A stretch of DNA of 64,000 bases from UBA1858 sp965227695 (GCA_965227695.1 OZ245760.1:2294001-2358000), one strand, 5' to 3'; counted from the first letter of the stretch, positions 21,601 through 29,185 are shown. A program made the numbers and translations. Notes: generated from the sequence alone by a model not told the origin.

Positions 21601-24019
21601 CAATTGATGCAATTGATAACATATCGACATTACGATTGATCATTGATCCCGACAGATTTATCTGTGAACCGGAAGTAATATTGATGGCAGGTGACATGGA
21701 TAACTGGCCATCAGCACTTTCCATGGCTTCAAAATTAACAGTGCCTGATGCACTGCGAATATCTGCAAGGGCATTGATCACACGTGCAGTAAAATCAATC
21801 TCAGCATTACCTGGCAACAACAGGTTATCATTGACGGAGACGGTATCACTGGCAGTGACATCCAGCTGTGTAAAATTGATATAACGCTCACCGTTGCGTG
21901 AAGACGTTGCAAATAAATCCGTAGAAATCTGTGCTATGTCCTCCACCGTCGATGTAAATGTTCGATCGAATGTGACATTGGATAAACGTGCTGCAAATGC
22001 CCGAAAATTGTCTGAAGAAATCGTTGAATTGCCTAACACCAGCGAGCTGCCCAGTGGTGTAAAACGCGCCAGTGAAGGACGGTTTGATTGAGTCAATGAC
22101 AGACCCGGCTGTGTCTGAAAATCACCGACACGCGCCTCACCAACAATGTTGCTGGCAGTCAGGGGAGATAGGATCTGCTCGGCATTAATAGACAATGCGC
22201 CGGCACTTTTGCCATCGACATAGCCCGCGATTTCGGGGGTTGAATTAATAATCCTGCGTCCGGCGACTGAATTCATATCCAGCAAGCCACTGTAATTGCG
22301 GTCCGGGCGTGCATCACCGATATCGATAATCCTGTTTGTGCCCTGTTCAATCAGCTTTGTGGTAATGACATTATCGGGCGTGTATTCAATCGACCCACCA
22401 GACACATTAAGACGCGCATTATTATGAATATCCACGACATTGCGGCTTTCAATATTAATATCACCACCGAATACACTGCGCTCGGCAACATTATATTCAA
22501 TCAAATCAATAAAACCGGAGACATCGCCAAGTGCCGTCCCTTCAAAATCCTCACCATCAAATTCAACCAGCTTACGCGCATCGATGGTCACGGACCCTTC
22601 TCTTAACACATCCCGTAACGCTTCATTATTTTTAGCCAATGTGCTGTCGGCCAATTCATTTGATAATAAATCCGCCTTTATGAAATTTTTGGCGACACTG
22701 GTTTTTGTATCAAGACCGGAAACATTGATGCTGGCACCATTTTCAACCGTGACACTAAAATCAGCATACTTTTCTTCGTCACTGGTGTTCAGGGTCTGGA
22801 ATGACTGTGAGGAATTGCGTGACTCTACATTATAGATATTCACTTCACCGCTTCTGGCCACAGTGCTGGACCCTCCGGCAAAAGTAATCTTCTTGCCAAG
22901 CAGTTCAATCTCACCCCGTGGCTGCGTGTCGGCTTCGACGGCAGTACTGTCGTCCGTGATATCCGGGTTGGCAAAGATCTGGCTGTCACTGCCAAGAGTA
23001 ACAACACCCAGGTCTTCCTGGTCAAATACACTGGCCAGCGCTGCGGCATTTTCGGAACCAATCGAATTCTCCAGATTGGAACCGGCCAGCAAGCGGATTT
23101 TGCCACCCTGTTTAACAGAAGTATTGGCCGACAGTGTGCCATTGTTGCGCACACTGGCACCCAGCAGTGTAATCGCTCCACGGTCGGCATAAATCTCACC
23201 CACCGCATTTTCAACGTGACCAATTAAAATATCCTGAAATTGATCGCTGTCATCATTATTGGCTGAATTAACGGTATTGATGTGATCATTGGTAATTTCC
23301 ACTTCAACAAGAATATTACTCTCATTGCTGGACGCGTCCGGTTGCGCCAGGTATACCTTGCTGCCGGCAGCCAGAATTACCTGTCCGTCTTTCGCACGGA
23401 GTGCGCCATCATTTTTGACGGATTGCGGCGCCAGGAAGAATAAATTACCACCTTCGCTCGCGGTGATTTGTGCACCTTCCTGAATATCAATGGTGCCTGT
23501 ATACACTTCTACTGCCTGGTCAAACTGATCCGCGGCAAATGTCCTGAAGTCTGCAGAATTTTTAAGTTCCGGATCATTAACATCAAAAGGCAACGCGCTA
23601 TTGAGCGCACTGGCCGTCAGTGAAGTCGCATTAACGACCGAATCCGGTCCGAAGATAAACCCGTACTTATTGATTAAAGTTAAATTAACATCAGAGTTTA
23701 ATGTGCCAAAAATCTGTGAGGCAGACTGGTCATGGATTTTTCCAAGCACACGAAAATTAGTATTGCCATTGTAATTCACTGTGGCATTGGCGCCGATATC
23801 GTGACTGTTAAAATCGAGAATGGCGCGATCACGATGAATATTAATATCCATCACGTTACCATTGGTCACCGCATCTGCCACGGCAGGGTCAGGAATATTT
23901 TGCAATTGGGGCAGCGCATCAACAGCCGGGTCGGCCAGCACAAGACCCGCATGCAACGCAAAGAACACGTACAGCGACACCAGGCCAGCCTGGAGGATTT
24001 TAAGCAGGCGTAAATTCAC
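12665..24019 (-). CDS. Giant filamentous-haemagglutinin-type TpsA exoprotein with DUF3739-like C-terminal region
   Basis: About 3,784 residues from a GTG at 24019 (GGA nine bases upstream; the frame extends to a TTG at 24043). An N-terminal signal peptide (LRLLKILQAGLVSLYVFFALHAGLVLA) is followed by a TPS secretion domain (MDINIHRDRAILDFNSHDIG, LTLINKYGFIFGPDSVVNATSL). A very long beta-helix of GG/D/N-rich imperfect repeats (INLSGS, VDVSGG, GGDVDLNQN and similar) fills most of the protein. Near the C-terminus the stretch GGDINVLVPFG...IDAGSGAKTAI...FGIVDAGDAGI resembles DUF3739 of FHA-family proteins. The last residues hold two Cys 12 apart, ending CLSSL. It is a surface adhesin or scaffold, exported by the TpsB encoded 87 bases upstream. 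It contains no visible toxin domain, so contact-dependent inhibition is unlikely. Confidence 0.92.
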   Translation of the reverse strand: MNLRLLKILQAGLVSLYVFFALHAGLVLADPAVDALPQLQNIPDPAVADAVTNGNVMDINIHRDRAILDFNSHDIGANATVNYNGNTNFRVLGKIHDQSASQIFGTLNSDVNLTLINKYGFIFGPDSVVNATSLTASALNSALPFDVNDPELKNSADFRTFAADQFDQAVEVYTGTIDIQEGAQITASEGGNLFFLAPQSVKNDGALRAKDGQVILAAGSKVYLAQPDASSNESNILVEVEITNDHINTVNSANNDDSDQFQDILIGHVENAVGEIYADRGAITLLGASVRNNGTLSANTSVKQGGKIRLLAGSNLENSIGSENAAALASVFDQEDLGVVTLGSDSQIFANPDITDDSTAVEADTQPRGEIELLGKKITFAGGSSTVARSGEVNIYNVESRNSSQSFQTLNTSDEEKYADFSVTVENGASINVSGLDTKTSVAKNFIKADLLSNELADSTLAKNNEALRDVLREGSVTIDARKLVEFDGEDFEGTALGDVSGFIDLIEYNVAERSVFGGDINIESRNVVDIHNNARLNVSGGSIEYTPDNVITTKLIEQGTNRIIDIGDARPDRNYSGLLDMNSVAGRRIINSTPEIAGYVDGKSAGALSINAEQILSPLTASNIVGEARVGDFQTQPGLSLTQSNRPSLARFTPLGSSLVLGNSTISSDNFRAFAARLSNVTFDRTFTSTVEDIAQISTDLFATSSRNGERYINFTQLDVTASDTVSVNDNLLLPGNAEIDFTARVINALADIRSASGTVNFEAMESADGQLSMSPAINITSGSQINLSGSMINRNVDMLSIASIDGGDFSIEYFGDSDGSLTIASGAQIDVSGGVEFERNLTGLQDVNPGKGGSISIDVTLLGQGADDNVTISNAVNTFRGFGVTSQNQVSRGGSFKYKTDDYLCLSASACEFDSVASNAANIETFAPAFFSQTGFSQFDLQTLTGELVINDRLALTPIARQIQVSGNGFSTSLTQPAALFAQPVTLALSSARQFVFNDNASISTTADSIIDFESDNSMYLGGAITARSGNVSFDLTGNSVNNPADNGSFDNSIALWFGDNALIDVGSTALTRRINGLNTGRVFDSGSVNARSQRGYIIVEEGARILSNGISATIDQQNLAGGFDALSIATSGGDITLSAGERIFVSSSAGNFSVNAGSSQTAGGSLSFILDPSARGANSGLDSAGSINLNNFPLRHAQFLLTSDSYNPFANINNLAFGTPIETVTGQNGAVATGIIAGDGQTASTIISSQLVSSSGADNLLLKSVDVFLDESSQNQLPALRYRQGQIVLDEGLDFNLDGVLTLNASELMMTAEPDATARINAHAVRIGSSNNNNDRVFPGFNEETLSPAFAQVFDLQSTDNNQLLEVNAGIIDIFGESVINNIQTLALNSDTDIRLIGIPQENATGNTTSNRSSDDLIGSLQMQDVQLNLSARQIYPSTLTDFTLSNTGDDASINITSPTPGITPVTPYSAAGELDIITRRLAHGGVLRAPEGAIRLMGDDPNQSSIEVLADGIVSVSANGAVIPFAQTLIDQFPIVQFQGEQYIQSGLVDANGTVSGSILFDANNIQLLQEKQIELSANTIDLQDQSQLDLSGGGVMLTSQFNRGLLGTKNITRSTSEKNTFALAPLSAVNALAAPVDPSIPAGFDAAFGETVTLENSAGGLAAGTYIKLPAEYALLPGHVLAEEVSGFEGIQAQDVITQLDGSVVVAGSEGTSNGRASTTALKAFKIQDRGVINRRASYSTFSVGELVENVIQPNVDRVLRTTLDGGRLQLAAGDRLFLDGNIFADELDISSTAIRIVDDTFNQNPQNTLVLKDSQISDLQVDSILLGGQRFSANDGATGINVNTQSVAFDSGIDLNVSELIVVAKGDNGLLLGEGSSIVADSDKAVAQARLLAPGEGSLLAVSGMTDWQVTLPENPQTSPANRLRIEENASLNGAASIVIGSVNEFAIADNASISVADGTFSLVAPEISIIGDNADIPVSGSRLNAQTLSLLNANKVSLLASNQINLLGQVQVQRDNLAIQTNTIEAVEGIASSASNSIFNIAGQLELGGVDNAIDGINEVTASTGSVAFVVNSDILLTGGTVNFDGFSADQSVNFDSSLIQVTSDTGLNLPGGLSMNTGKLHFGIGNDLTVTAQGNADFNQSSQTIAQNIDDSLSPSLFGQFVLDTNGDVNINTDFALNSGLFEVRTNGADITLGEQTRVDLSGRSISVGGETFPTEGGWMILDSAGGNIRFSQSVPVDQSTVNLDGAQDADAGVMGLFAAGGDVDLNQNISAQSEGGRGGLFSLDEGEITADEFNTLNPLLNDQGFTGQRLLRTRTGDFNVIADQEIMAEHIQFIADQGNITIGGTLTADSAFGGYIGLFAGQNVNVDSGALLSARLLSDDEFARSQIELSSRAGTVDLNAGSQVQLSRHIDMQNAGNGGDLHIIAARSADDVAVQDIASTITGQQNIFVKGLTQYEASILDEALVTTIKADIDAFAGSIDAIEARLSASGNAVTIIPRVEVLSEDSLAVADNLKFNDWRYGSRQVAPEFVLAAAGDIEIGSDDNPVILSDGVDENLAILDDEFSTSFTVVAGSDLDSADIRQTRRNASDLASFGSIIIAEGRAAIEGGGAVEITAFGSTVIFDGSPFDNDPFNPATLEDCLASAIVVAGLGTCGGGGESTPLQQAGLRTGTGDINLYAAGNINFGNELSGVYTTGRQVGEENTDFFTLEGIGNLAYGEQGGNVRLSAGNNIVGAVSESFVNDWIWKTDQATVNGNIDSGTAGWAANPATFTGDIATLGGGNVTVQAGNDLSQLDISIASIGKQVGAAQRTQGPSQVEVVAGGNLNVSARGDIEQPKLYVGKGRGVIDAKGAIGDTETGGAIVMLGDAQIALTARDDLTLERVFNPTILLASRTQREQVPTDFSLSDIDARFFTYSDRSAVEFTSNTGELRYDTNNTYLRGALGIEDASSNEISTMPGNVSLTALNKSLMLGQNGDRLIMFPNSRGNFDFAAAGDILIDGVITQLDLPDNLIPTANTSINIKRSPNGTIQNESISVFESINDLLGYTVISNRTPDRDIETYRLRVSNRHAGIDQNGFVDNQNSRLLTNSSIIFSGKTDIGITTAEATDLIAGINIVNPNIQIQNANEFDISTLSAAGSVSTSFRLDDSGDFVDADTFSGIFVDGPGRLDVITGDQINLGASQGILSRGNTFNSVLSPDPAQINILAGFTNFDQRVGDFVDAYINVGVDQSVHDPLIRQFLSNLSLSASQTYGTLISDSSDIGEYQSLSQQALASPFLNLSAQQLQQLDQLSEGGSLDSAQLGNIFLSLDEQQQFDVVLQAFNNEIFTGGQAAVLATDIGLGTAGFYAGYQQSFRAIRTLFPEHAGALDLLQQQIGSNSGLVGVDTSNAALVGFVTELNTALAQLPDSRRESVINQIQANIAEGTPLSTAINAPLANNSITDSNGALIQVSDGVTTLVDNASNVEGSDIADFVQSLQRNNDQLFFENVANVNTPFNLVGGEVGGDINVLVPFGFYNVGGNIDTTELGLNRTTGEQGIISGGGSINMFLGGDLIVNLQRVVGIGDEQLNLFSLFDNIDAGSGAKTAIAVSPATFTFDRSGQRQVTFAPSFAGSGIRKLEDDDGNLAPPGLFTPFGIVDAGDAGIVSDAGISIAALDVQNDTQISQGGQTGATSAPAAPVTPTVDAGASNAATNSASNDAVANESEQDTSQSFASEAAAFLDVFVVGVGDEEEENDRFDSASANGINRQPPDNDEQGYQAPGCRPDENGVLPENCLSSL

Positions 24020-24130
24020 GGATAACGTTCCAGTTTGTGACAAATTTGTAGTAAAAAGTCATCGAACCCGATGATGCGGGTAATTTACACGCCAAGTGCT
24101 ACATAAATATTAATTTTAGATGACAATTTG

Positions 24131-25747
24131 TCAGTACTGGCCAGTCAGGCCGAAGTGAATACGCCAGTCGCCTTCTTCGACAGAATCTTCCCCGGGACTG
24201 CTGTCTGATAGTGCGCGGGCAAAATCAAGATTCAGTGAATAATAGTCAAACAGACCGAGCCTGACGCCGAGTCCGGAGCCGGCCAGCGAAATGTTGCGCA
24301 CGCGCCCTTCAGACACCACTTCACTGTTATGCAGCTTGGCATAATCAAAAAAGCCAAGCACATGCAGATTGGTTAACAGGTCTATATTCAGCAGGCCGCT
24401 CAGTTCGGGGCTCCACAATTCAACGCTGCCTGTCCAGCCTTCATCGGCCAGTTCCTGGGAAGTCAGGTAACCGCGCACGCTGAACTGTCCGCCCGCACTG
24501 AACTGTTCGTTACCAATCAGCGGCTCGCCTGAAATCTGAAAATTCATGCGTGAGCGCAATCGCATCTGGTTTACGAATTCATACTGATAACCCAGGTTAC
24601 CAACAAAATAATTGTAATTGTTTTTGGCGCCGAACCGCTTGCGCTCAAATTCACCGGCAGAATTACCAAACCCTCTCAGACCACTGCGAAATCCGGCACC
24701 AAAGTTAATGCTGGCGTGATCCTCAAGCTGGATTCGACCACCGTAATCGGCGCTGAACGCAGTGTAATCAATCGGCGTATCCTGGGCCGTGGCAATATCG
24801 AACACGGCAGTTTGATCAAAGTCCTTCGATTCCAGGCCAACACTGACCTGGTGAAAGGCATTATCGAAATCATAAAACGGAAAGCTTGCACGCACACCGC
24901 GTATGCGTCCCTGACCTAATACACTGACATCACCCACCGTGGCCACATCGCTATCAGACCCAATGTAGTACAGGGATAAGCGGCTGTCATCCCACCATAA
25001 TGGCAGGCTATAAAAAAAGCCCAGCACCTCAACTTCGTCCCTGTCTTCAGGGGTTGTTTGAAAAAATGTAGATATCGAATGCTGCTTTTGCCACAGGTTA
25101 CCGTAACCCAGGTTCAAACCCAGTCGCGTGCGCGTGGTTTCCGGGCTATTGCGACCGTTATAGTCAAAACTCGCCTGCAGTGGCAGGGCATCTTTGACTT
25201 TCAGTTCAATATCCACCGTTTCCGGTTTTTTGCCAGGCTTTGCCAGTGGTGTTATCGTACGGTCACGTGAACTGCGGTTGAGTAACGCCAGGTCATTCTG
25301 AATTTCATCAATTTTAGGCACTTGTCCCGGTTCAAGAGAAGGAACATTGTCAAGAATGTCCTTGCGTGAAAAATATTGATTGCCACTGACCCGAACCCGC
25401 CCAAGTCGTCCTTCCACAACTTTGAGACGCACAATCCCATCTTCCACTGACTGTTCCGGAATAGTGACTGATGCAAACGAATAACCTTCTTTACGGTAAA
25501 TCTCACCCAGTGCCGCCTGCACCCGTTTAACATCATCAAATGATTTATCCGGGCCGAGGTAGCCATACACAGTGGATTCAATTTGTTTCTGACTCAATAC
25601 AGAGTTACCAGCCACCTGAATTTCCCAAATGGCGAACACAGGCTGTTGCTCCTGCGATTGTGCATCGGATGATGCCGCATAAACATTTAAGGACTGAAAT
25701 AAACAAACTGCCAGCAGGCAGCAGTTAATCGTTTTAATACAATTCAT
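24131..25747 (-). CDS. TpsB/ShlB-FhaC-type two-partner secretion transporter
   Basis: A 538-residue outer-membrane transporter. The signal peptide ends NVYA/ASSD. POTRA domains span about residues 30-195 (FAIWEIQVAGNSVLSQKQIESTVYGYLGPDKSF, VRVSGNQYFSRKDILDNVPSLEPGQVP). A 16-strand barrel follows, with the family motif LRGF-like RGYLTSQELADEGW near residue 440 (the VRGY loop tip), and the C-terminal strand is WRIHFGLTGQY. It secretes TpsA through the outer membrane after Sec export. It heads a run of seven same-strand genes. The upstream terminator at 25862-25891 separates this unit from the VPLPA-CTERM transcript. Confidence 0.93.
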   Translation of the reverse strand: MNCIKTINCCLLAVCLFQSLNVYAASSDAQSQEQQPVFAIWEIQVAGNSVLSQKQIESTVYGYLGPDKSFDDVKRVQAALGEIYRKEGYSFASVTIPEQSVEDGIVRLKVVEGRLGRVRVSGNQYFSRKDILDNVPSLEPGQVPKIDEIQNDLALLNRSSRDRTITPLAKPGKKPETVDIELKVKDALPLQASFDYNGRNSPETTRTRLGLNLGYGNLWQKQHSISTFFQTTPEDRDEVEVLGFFYSLPLWWDDSRLSLYYIGSDSDVATVGDVSVLGQGRIRGVRASFPFYDFDNAFHQVSVGLESKDFDQTAVFDIATAQDTPIDYTAFSADYGGRIQLEDHASINFGAGFRSGLRGFGNSAGEFERKRFGAKNNYNYFVGNLGYQYEFVNQMRLRSRMNFQISGEPLIGNEQFSAGGQFSVRGYLTSQELADEGWTGSVELWSPELSGLLNIDLLTNLHVLGFFDYAKLHNSEVVSEGRVRNISLAGSGLGVRLGLFDYYSLNLDFARALSDSSPGEDSVEEGDWRIHFGLTGQY

Positions 25748-25861
25748 GTATGCAGGTAAATTAAATGATTCTTATAAAAATACTCAATCAGGTTTTCACT
25801 GTTCAATTGCCAGCCGGAGTTTCATCGGCGACCAAGCATAAGCATAAATAATTTAAAAAGC

Positions 25862-25891
25862 AAAAGCCCGAACATCCATATTCGGGCTTTT
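25862..25891 (-). terminator. Intrinsic terminator after the VPLPA-CTERM transcript
   Basis: A perfect 11-bp inverted repeat AAAAGCCCGAA / TTCGGGCTTTT with an 8-base loop, with A/T runs on both sides, so it could work in both directions. It lies between the secreted-protein gene ending at 25945 and the TpsB start at 25747, and so marks the boundary of two transcription units. Confidence 0.85.
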
Positions 25892-25944
25892 AACCTTTGT
25901 GCTACCAATAAATCAGTAGCACTCCTTCAATGACTACATCCTGT

Positions 25945-27744
25945 TTACTGAATTAAACCTGCACCTGCAGGGATAATGTCAGTCAGGTTAGGTGAAGGAA
26001 TTTTAGTGGGGTAGGCGCAGTTGTTTAGTGATCCAGAAGTTGCAACGGAGAACTGGTTCACCGGATTTACCGCCAACTCTGCTTCAGTCAACCCGCCCGC
26101 ATATGTTGCAAGAGGCAGATTATTGACTGCTTTGTCCGCACTGGCTAGTGCACCGCCCTGGCCCCAGCCATGAACGAACGCAGATAAGCCACCGGCAACA
26201 ACGACGGCTGATGAAGCGCTATCAAACACAGCTTCACGACACAACTCTGGTGCACCGCCCTGGCTGTCTTCACCAACACGTGTATTACCTGCAACCGAGC
26301 TGAAGAATGGGTGATAGCCTTTAGTGACGTTTAGAGAGGTTGGAGACACACCGTCTATCTTGACATGTTCCCATGCATCACGACGCACGTTGTCATCACC
26401 AGATACTTTCTCTGTACTGTTGATACCAATCGCCCAAACGTTCTGGATCGTGGCCTGGTCCATGCACTGTGTAACATCAGAAGAACCATCGTTCTCGTAC
26501 ACATTCAGTGTGCCTGTGCTACCAAGGAAGTCGGCATTACCTGAGTTATCACCGGCCAGGTTGAAAGAACCCGGCAAGTTACCCGATGCCATCTGCAGGC
26601 CTGCCTCGCAACGCTGGCGCAGGAACTTGGCTTCATAAGAAGCCTGTGTGCCAGAAGAGTTCTTGCGACGACATAAGTAAACCAGGTGGTTACCTGAAGC
26701 ATTGGCGGCAGGAACCGGGTTGACAGTGGCATCACCAGGCGCAGTCAGATCAAGCCCGCTGACCCCACCCGGAAGTGGTGCAAAACTGTCATCCTGGGTC
26801 ACGCCTGTGATGTTACCCACAGAAGTCACATCAGGAGAAGTTCTCAGAGGGTTGCCTTTATCATCACGCAACTCATCGGCTAGCACCAAATCATTTGTGA
26901 AGATACTACGGATCACACCCAGAGACAGGCTTGGCTGACATTCTGCGACACGTCGCACACCATCGGTGTTATCAGCTGCAGCAGCGTAACCTGCTTCACC
27001 CGGATCACAATCGGTACCGGCAAACTGCACGGCCTGTAAAGCAAAGTAAAGAGGAAGTGATGCCTGCAGTCCCCATGGAATGTCAATGGTAGAGCCCGAA
27101 TCAAACAGCGTTGAATCGGCACCAAACAATAACGGCTCAACATCCGCCACACCACAGTCAGGCACAAAGTCCGCAGTGACATTACATCCTGTGTGCAACT
27201 CATAGGATTGCTGGTCAGCATTGGCCGCCGGAATAGTGCTGGCAGCACTGCAGCTTGAACCTGGCAGAATGGCACCTGAGCCATCAATGATTTGTGTCAG
27301 ATCAGCGAAGTTGAGAGCAATGGAACTGCCGACATTCTGTGTACCCTGGCCAGAACCATGCGCCATTTTTTGAATACACAATGGTGTGCCTGTTGAAAGA
27401 GTGGCAGGGTTACCTTCTGAATCAACAAACGCGCCAGTGTTTGAATTGGCAGAAACAGTGGCCGCCGTTGGCAGACCACACGTAATGGTGAAGTCATCAC
27501 CAGCGGCAGCCCCTTCAAAGCGGCGAATAGTGGTGTCCTGGAAAATCGCCGATGCGCCCGCCGTGGCAGAAGCCGGGTCAAGCAGGAAGGCTTCGTTGAA
27601 TGTGTTATCAGGGGCAGTCGCACCTGAAATGCGCACTATTGGTGCCGTACGCAGATCACTTAGCGAGACAGGGACCGCATGCGCACTGGTCGCGGCAACC
27701 GCTGTCATCACTGTGAGTGACGTGAGTAATACTTTGGATTTCAT
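25945..27744 (-). CDS. Large secreted protein of unknown function, cotranscribed with the VPLPA-CTERM gene
   Basis: A 599-residue protein with a signal peptide ending TSAHA/VPVS. The mature start VRISGATAPDNTFNEAFLLDP and the later segment WAIGINSTEKVSGDDNVRRDAWEHVKIDGVSPT recall the layout of periplasmic phosphate-binding-type (PBP-II) proteins. I cannot confirm that family, and it is much longer than PstS (about 345). It has several Cys (at least four pairs), suggesting disulfides in an extracytoplasmic protein. The gene begins 28 bases after the VPLPA-CTERM gene and ends at a strong terminator, so both share one promoter and leader. No sorting signal is seen at its own C-terminus. Confidence 0.75.
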   Translation of the reverse strand: MKSKVLLTSLTVMTAVAATSAHAVPVSLSDLRTAPIVRISGATAPDNTFNEAFLLDPASATAGASAIFQDTTIRRFEGAAAGDDFTITCGLPTAATVSANSNTGAFVDSEGNPATLSTGTPLCIQKMAHGSGQGTQNVGSSIALNFADLTQIIDGSGAILPGSSCSAASTIPAANADQQSYELHTGCNVTADFVPDCGVADVEPLLFGADSTLFDSGSTIDIPWGLQASLPLYFALQAVQFAGTDCDPGEAGYAAAADNTDGVRRVAECQPSLSLGVIRSIFTNDLVLADELRDDKGNPLRTSPDVTSVGNITGVTQDDSFAPLPGGVSGLDLTAPGDATVNPVPAANASGNHLVYLCRRKNSSGTQASYEAKFLRQRCEAGLQMASGNLPGSFNLAGDNSGNADFLGSTGTLNVYENDGSSDVTQCMDQATIQNVWAIGINSTEKVSGDDNVRRDAWEHVKIDGVSPTSLNVTKGYHPFFSSVAGNTRVGEDSQGGAPELCREAVFDSASSAVVVAGGLSAFVHGWGQGGALASADKAVNNLPLATYAGGLTEAELAVNPVNQFSVATSGSLNNCAYPTKIPSPNLTDIIPAGAGLIQ

Positions 27745-27772
27745 TGATAAATCTCCTGTATTGATTAAAAAA

Positions 27773-28558
27773 TTAAGCCGCGGTGGCGCGACGACGTGAA
27801 AAACCCATCAGCCCGATTAATGCCGAACCTAAAAACCATACTGCAGCTGGAAGTGGCACTGCACTAAATTCCAAGTTGCCAGTTGCAAGATCATAGGCAA
27901 ACGTGTAAAGACCACCAAAATCATTCACCTGCAGTGGCTGGCCGTTTAACGTACCTTGCGTTGATGTCTGGAAAAGCATCATTTCACCTGATGCCTGGTT
28001 ATTGATTACCTCAAACGCGTTATCGATGTCCTGGAAAGCAGTACCGAAGTTATCATTCCACTGAGCGGGATTAAACGCATTGGGGAAACTAGTGGTTGAA
28101 GTTGATGTTTCGGCGCCGCTGGCACCAATTTGGTTGATAAAGAGATTGTCATAGTTGTTGAGCGAGTTATTTAATTCAACATTAATGGCACTGTTAACGA
28201 AGCTTTCTTTGGATGAAAACATTTCGTTAAAGCCGCCATTTCTGGCACCAGCCACAATATTCATCGTAATCTCGCCAGTTGGGAATAAAATATTGTTTGC
28301 GAAGAAAGTATTAACATCAAATATACTGTTCACGTCAACACTAATCGATCCACCACCACTTATTGCAAACAGATCCGAAAAATTCAGCCCTGTATCGATA
28401 ATGACAGAGGCGGCATCTCCAAAAGATGAAGTTACACCTTCCTGCCATACCGACAACATGACTGTTCCGTCACCGGTAAAAGATTGATCCGCTGCCTGTG
28501 CCGACACACTTGCAAATGCAATGGTCATTACAGCAGCTGCCTTAGTAAATAATCGCAT
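27773..28558 (-). CDS. VPLPA-CTERM sorting-domain protein
   Basis: A 261-residue exported protein. The signal peptide ends VSAQA/ADQS. A beta-rich middle with many Asn, Ser, Gly and Phe (NTFFANNILFPTGEITMN...) looks like a surface-exposed fold. The C-terminus is a classic sorting signal: VPLPAAVWFLGSALIGLMG followed by FSRRRATAA, that is the VPLPA motif, a hydrophobic helix and an Arg-rich tail. Exosortase XrtD recognises this signal in established systems, and an exosortase-EpsI fusion is encoded at 154-1740. A strong ribosome site (TGGAGGT) lies 6 bases before the ATG. The long leader contains a candidate c-di-GMP riboswitch. Confidence 0.9.
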   Translation of the reverse strand: MRLFTKAAAVMTIAFASVSAQAADQSFTGDGTVMLSVWQEGVTSSFGDAASVIIDTGLNFSDLFAISGGGSISVDVNSIFDVNTFFANNILFPTGEITMNIVAGARNGGFNEMFSSKESFVNSAINVELNNSLNNYDNLFINQIGASGAETSTSTTSFPNAFNPAQWNDNFGTAFQDIDNAFEVINNQASGEMMLFQTSTQGTLNGQPLQVNDFGGLYTFAYDLATGNLEFSAVPLPAAVWFLGSALIGLMGFSRRRATAA

Positions 28559-29185
28559 TGATTACCTCCAAAAAAGTTTAAAAATATGTATATACAAATC
28601 TGCTATCTGAACAGGTGTGATTAAGCGAACAAGGCAGTAGCCGACAACATCAGTGACGCCAGGCCCTTAGCGACATGACATTCCTAAAGCTCTACTTTGT
28701 TGGTGATTTAACGGTTGCGATGAACCTTAAACTTGGCAACCCCGCTATCAATGGTGAATAGCATTGATCGGAGGCTTTCCGGCCCTGCCTCGCGGCAGGT
28801 GTGGCGTGCTTTCTCTCCTATTCAAAAGCACGGTGAAATATACAGGAGGGCTTTGGCTGGTATGTTAAAAGCGCATGAATTTTTATGACACTGAGATGAA
28901 TTTTTTGTGAAAGCAATGTGTGTCAGTATAATAAATTGTTGATAACGCACTAATAATAATGAAAAAATGTACACTATTTTACTGCAGACGGGCTGAACTC
29001 AATCATGATATAGATTATGCATTAAACCCATTGCAACACAACATTCAGAGTCAAGGCAGTAATCATGCGTGACTAAACAACTTACTAAAATAAAGTTAGC
29101 AAAAGCTGGCGACTTTACTCTTTAAACAGACTACACATGTTTGTTTTTTTATATAATCGTGCAACCCCGGAATTGAATTGCAGCG
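28559..29185. other. 627-bp non-coding leader and spacer
   Basis: It holds the candidate riboswitch (28735-28815) and, 5' of it on the minus strand, a hairpin CGTGCTTT...AAAGCACG (about 28804-28832). The rest (28860-29185) is AT-rich, with a small hairpin near 29098-29120 and no convincing gene or terminator for the neighbouring gene at 29186. Confidence 0.6.
28735..28815 (-). ncRNA. Candidate cyclic-di-GMP-I (GEMM-like) riboswitch aptamer
   Basis: On the minus strand, about 180 nt before the VPLPA-CTERM start, the sequence has the GEMM-I layout. A GNRA-capped hairpin CCTGCC-GCGA-GGCAGG (28784-28799) comes first, then the joining segment GCCGGAAAGCCTCCG. The second stem is ATCAATG / CATTGAT (28747-28753 with 28762-28768). 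It is followed by TAGCGGGGTTGCC, as in the Vibrio cholerae Vc2 aptamer (GCAAAGCCTCCG...TAGCGGGGTTACC). The 5' strand of the closing P1 stem is not evident, so the element is a variant or incomplete. A GGTTGC segment at its 3' end can also pair with GCAACC at 28713-28718, a possible expression switch. Confidence 0.55.
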
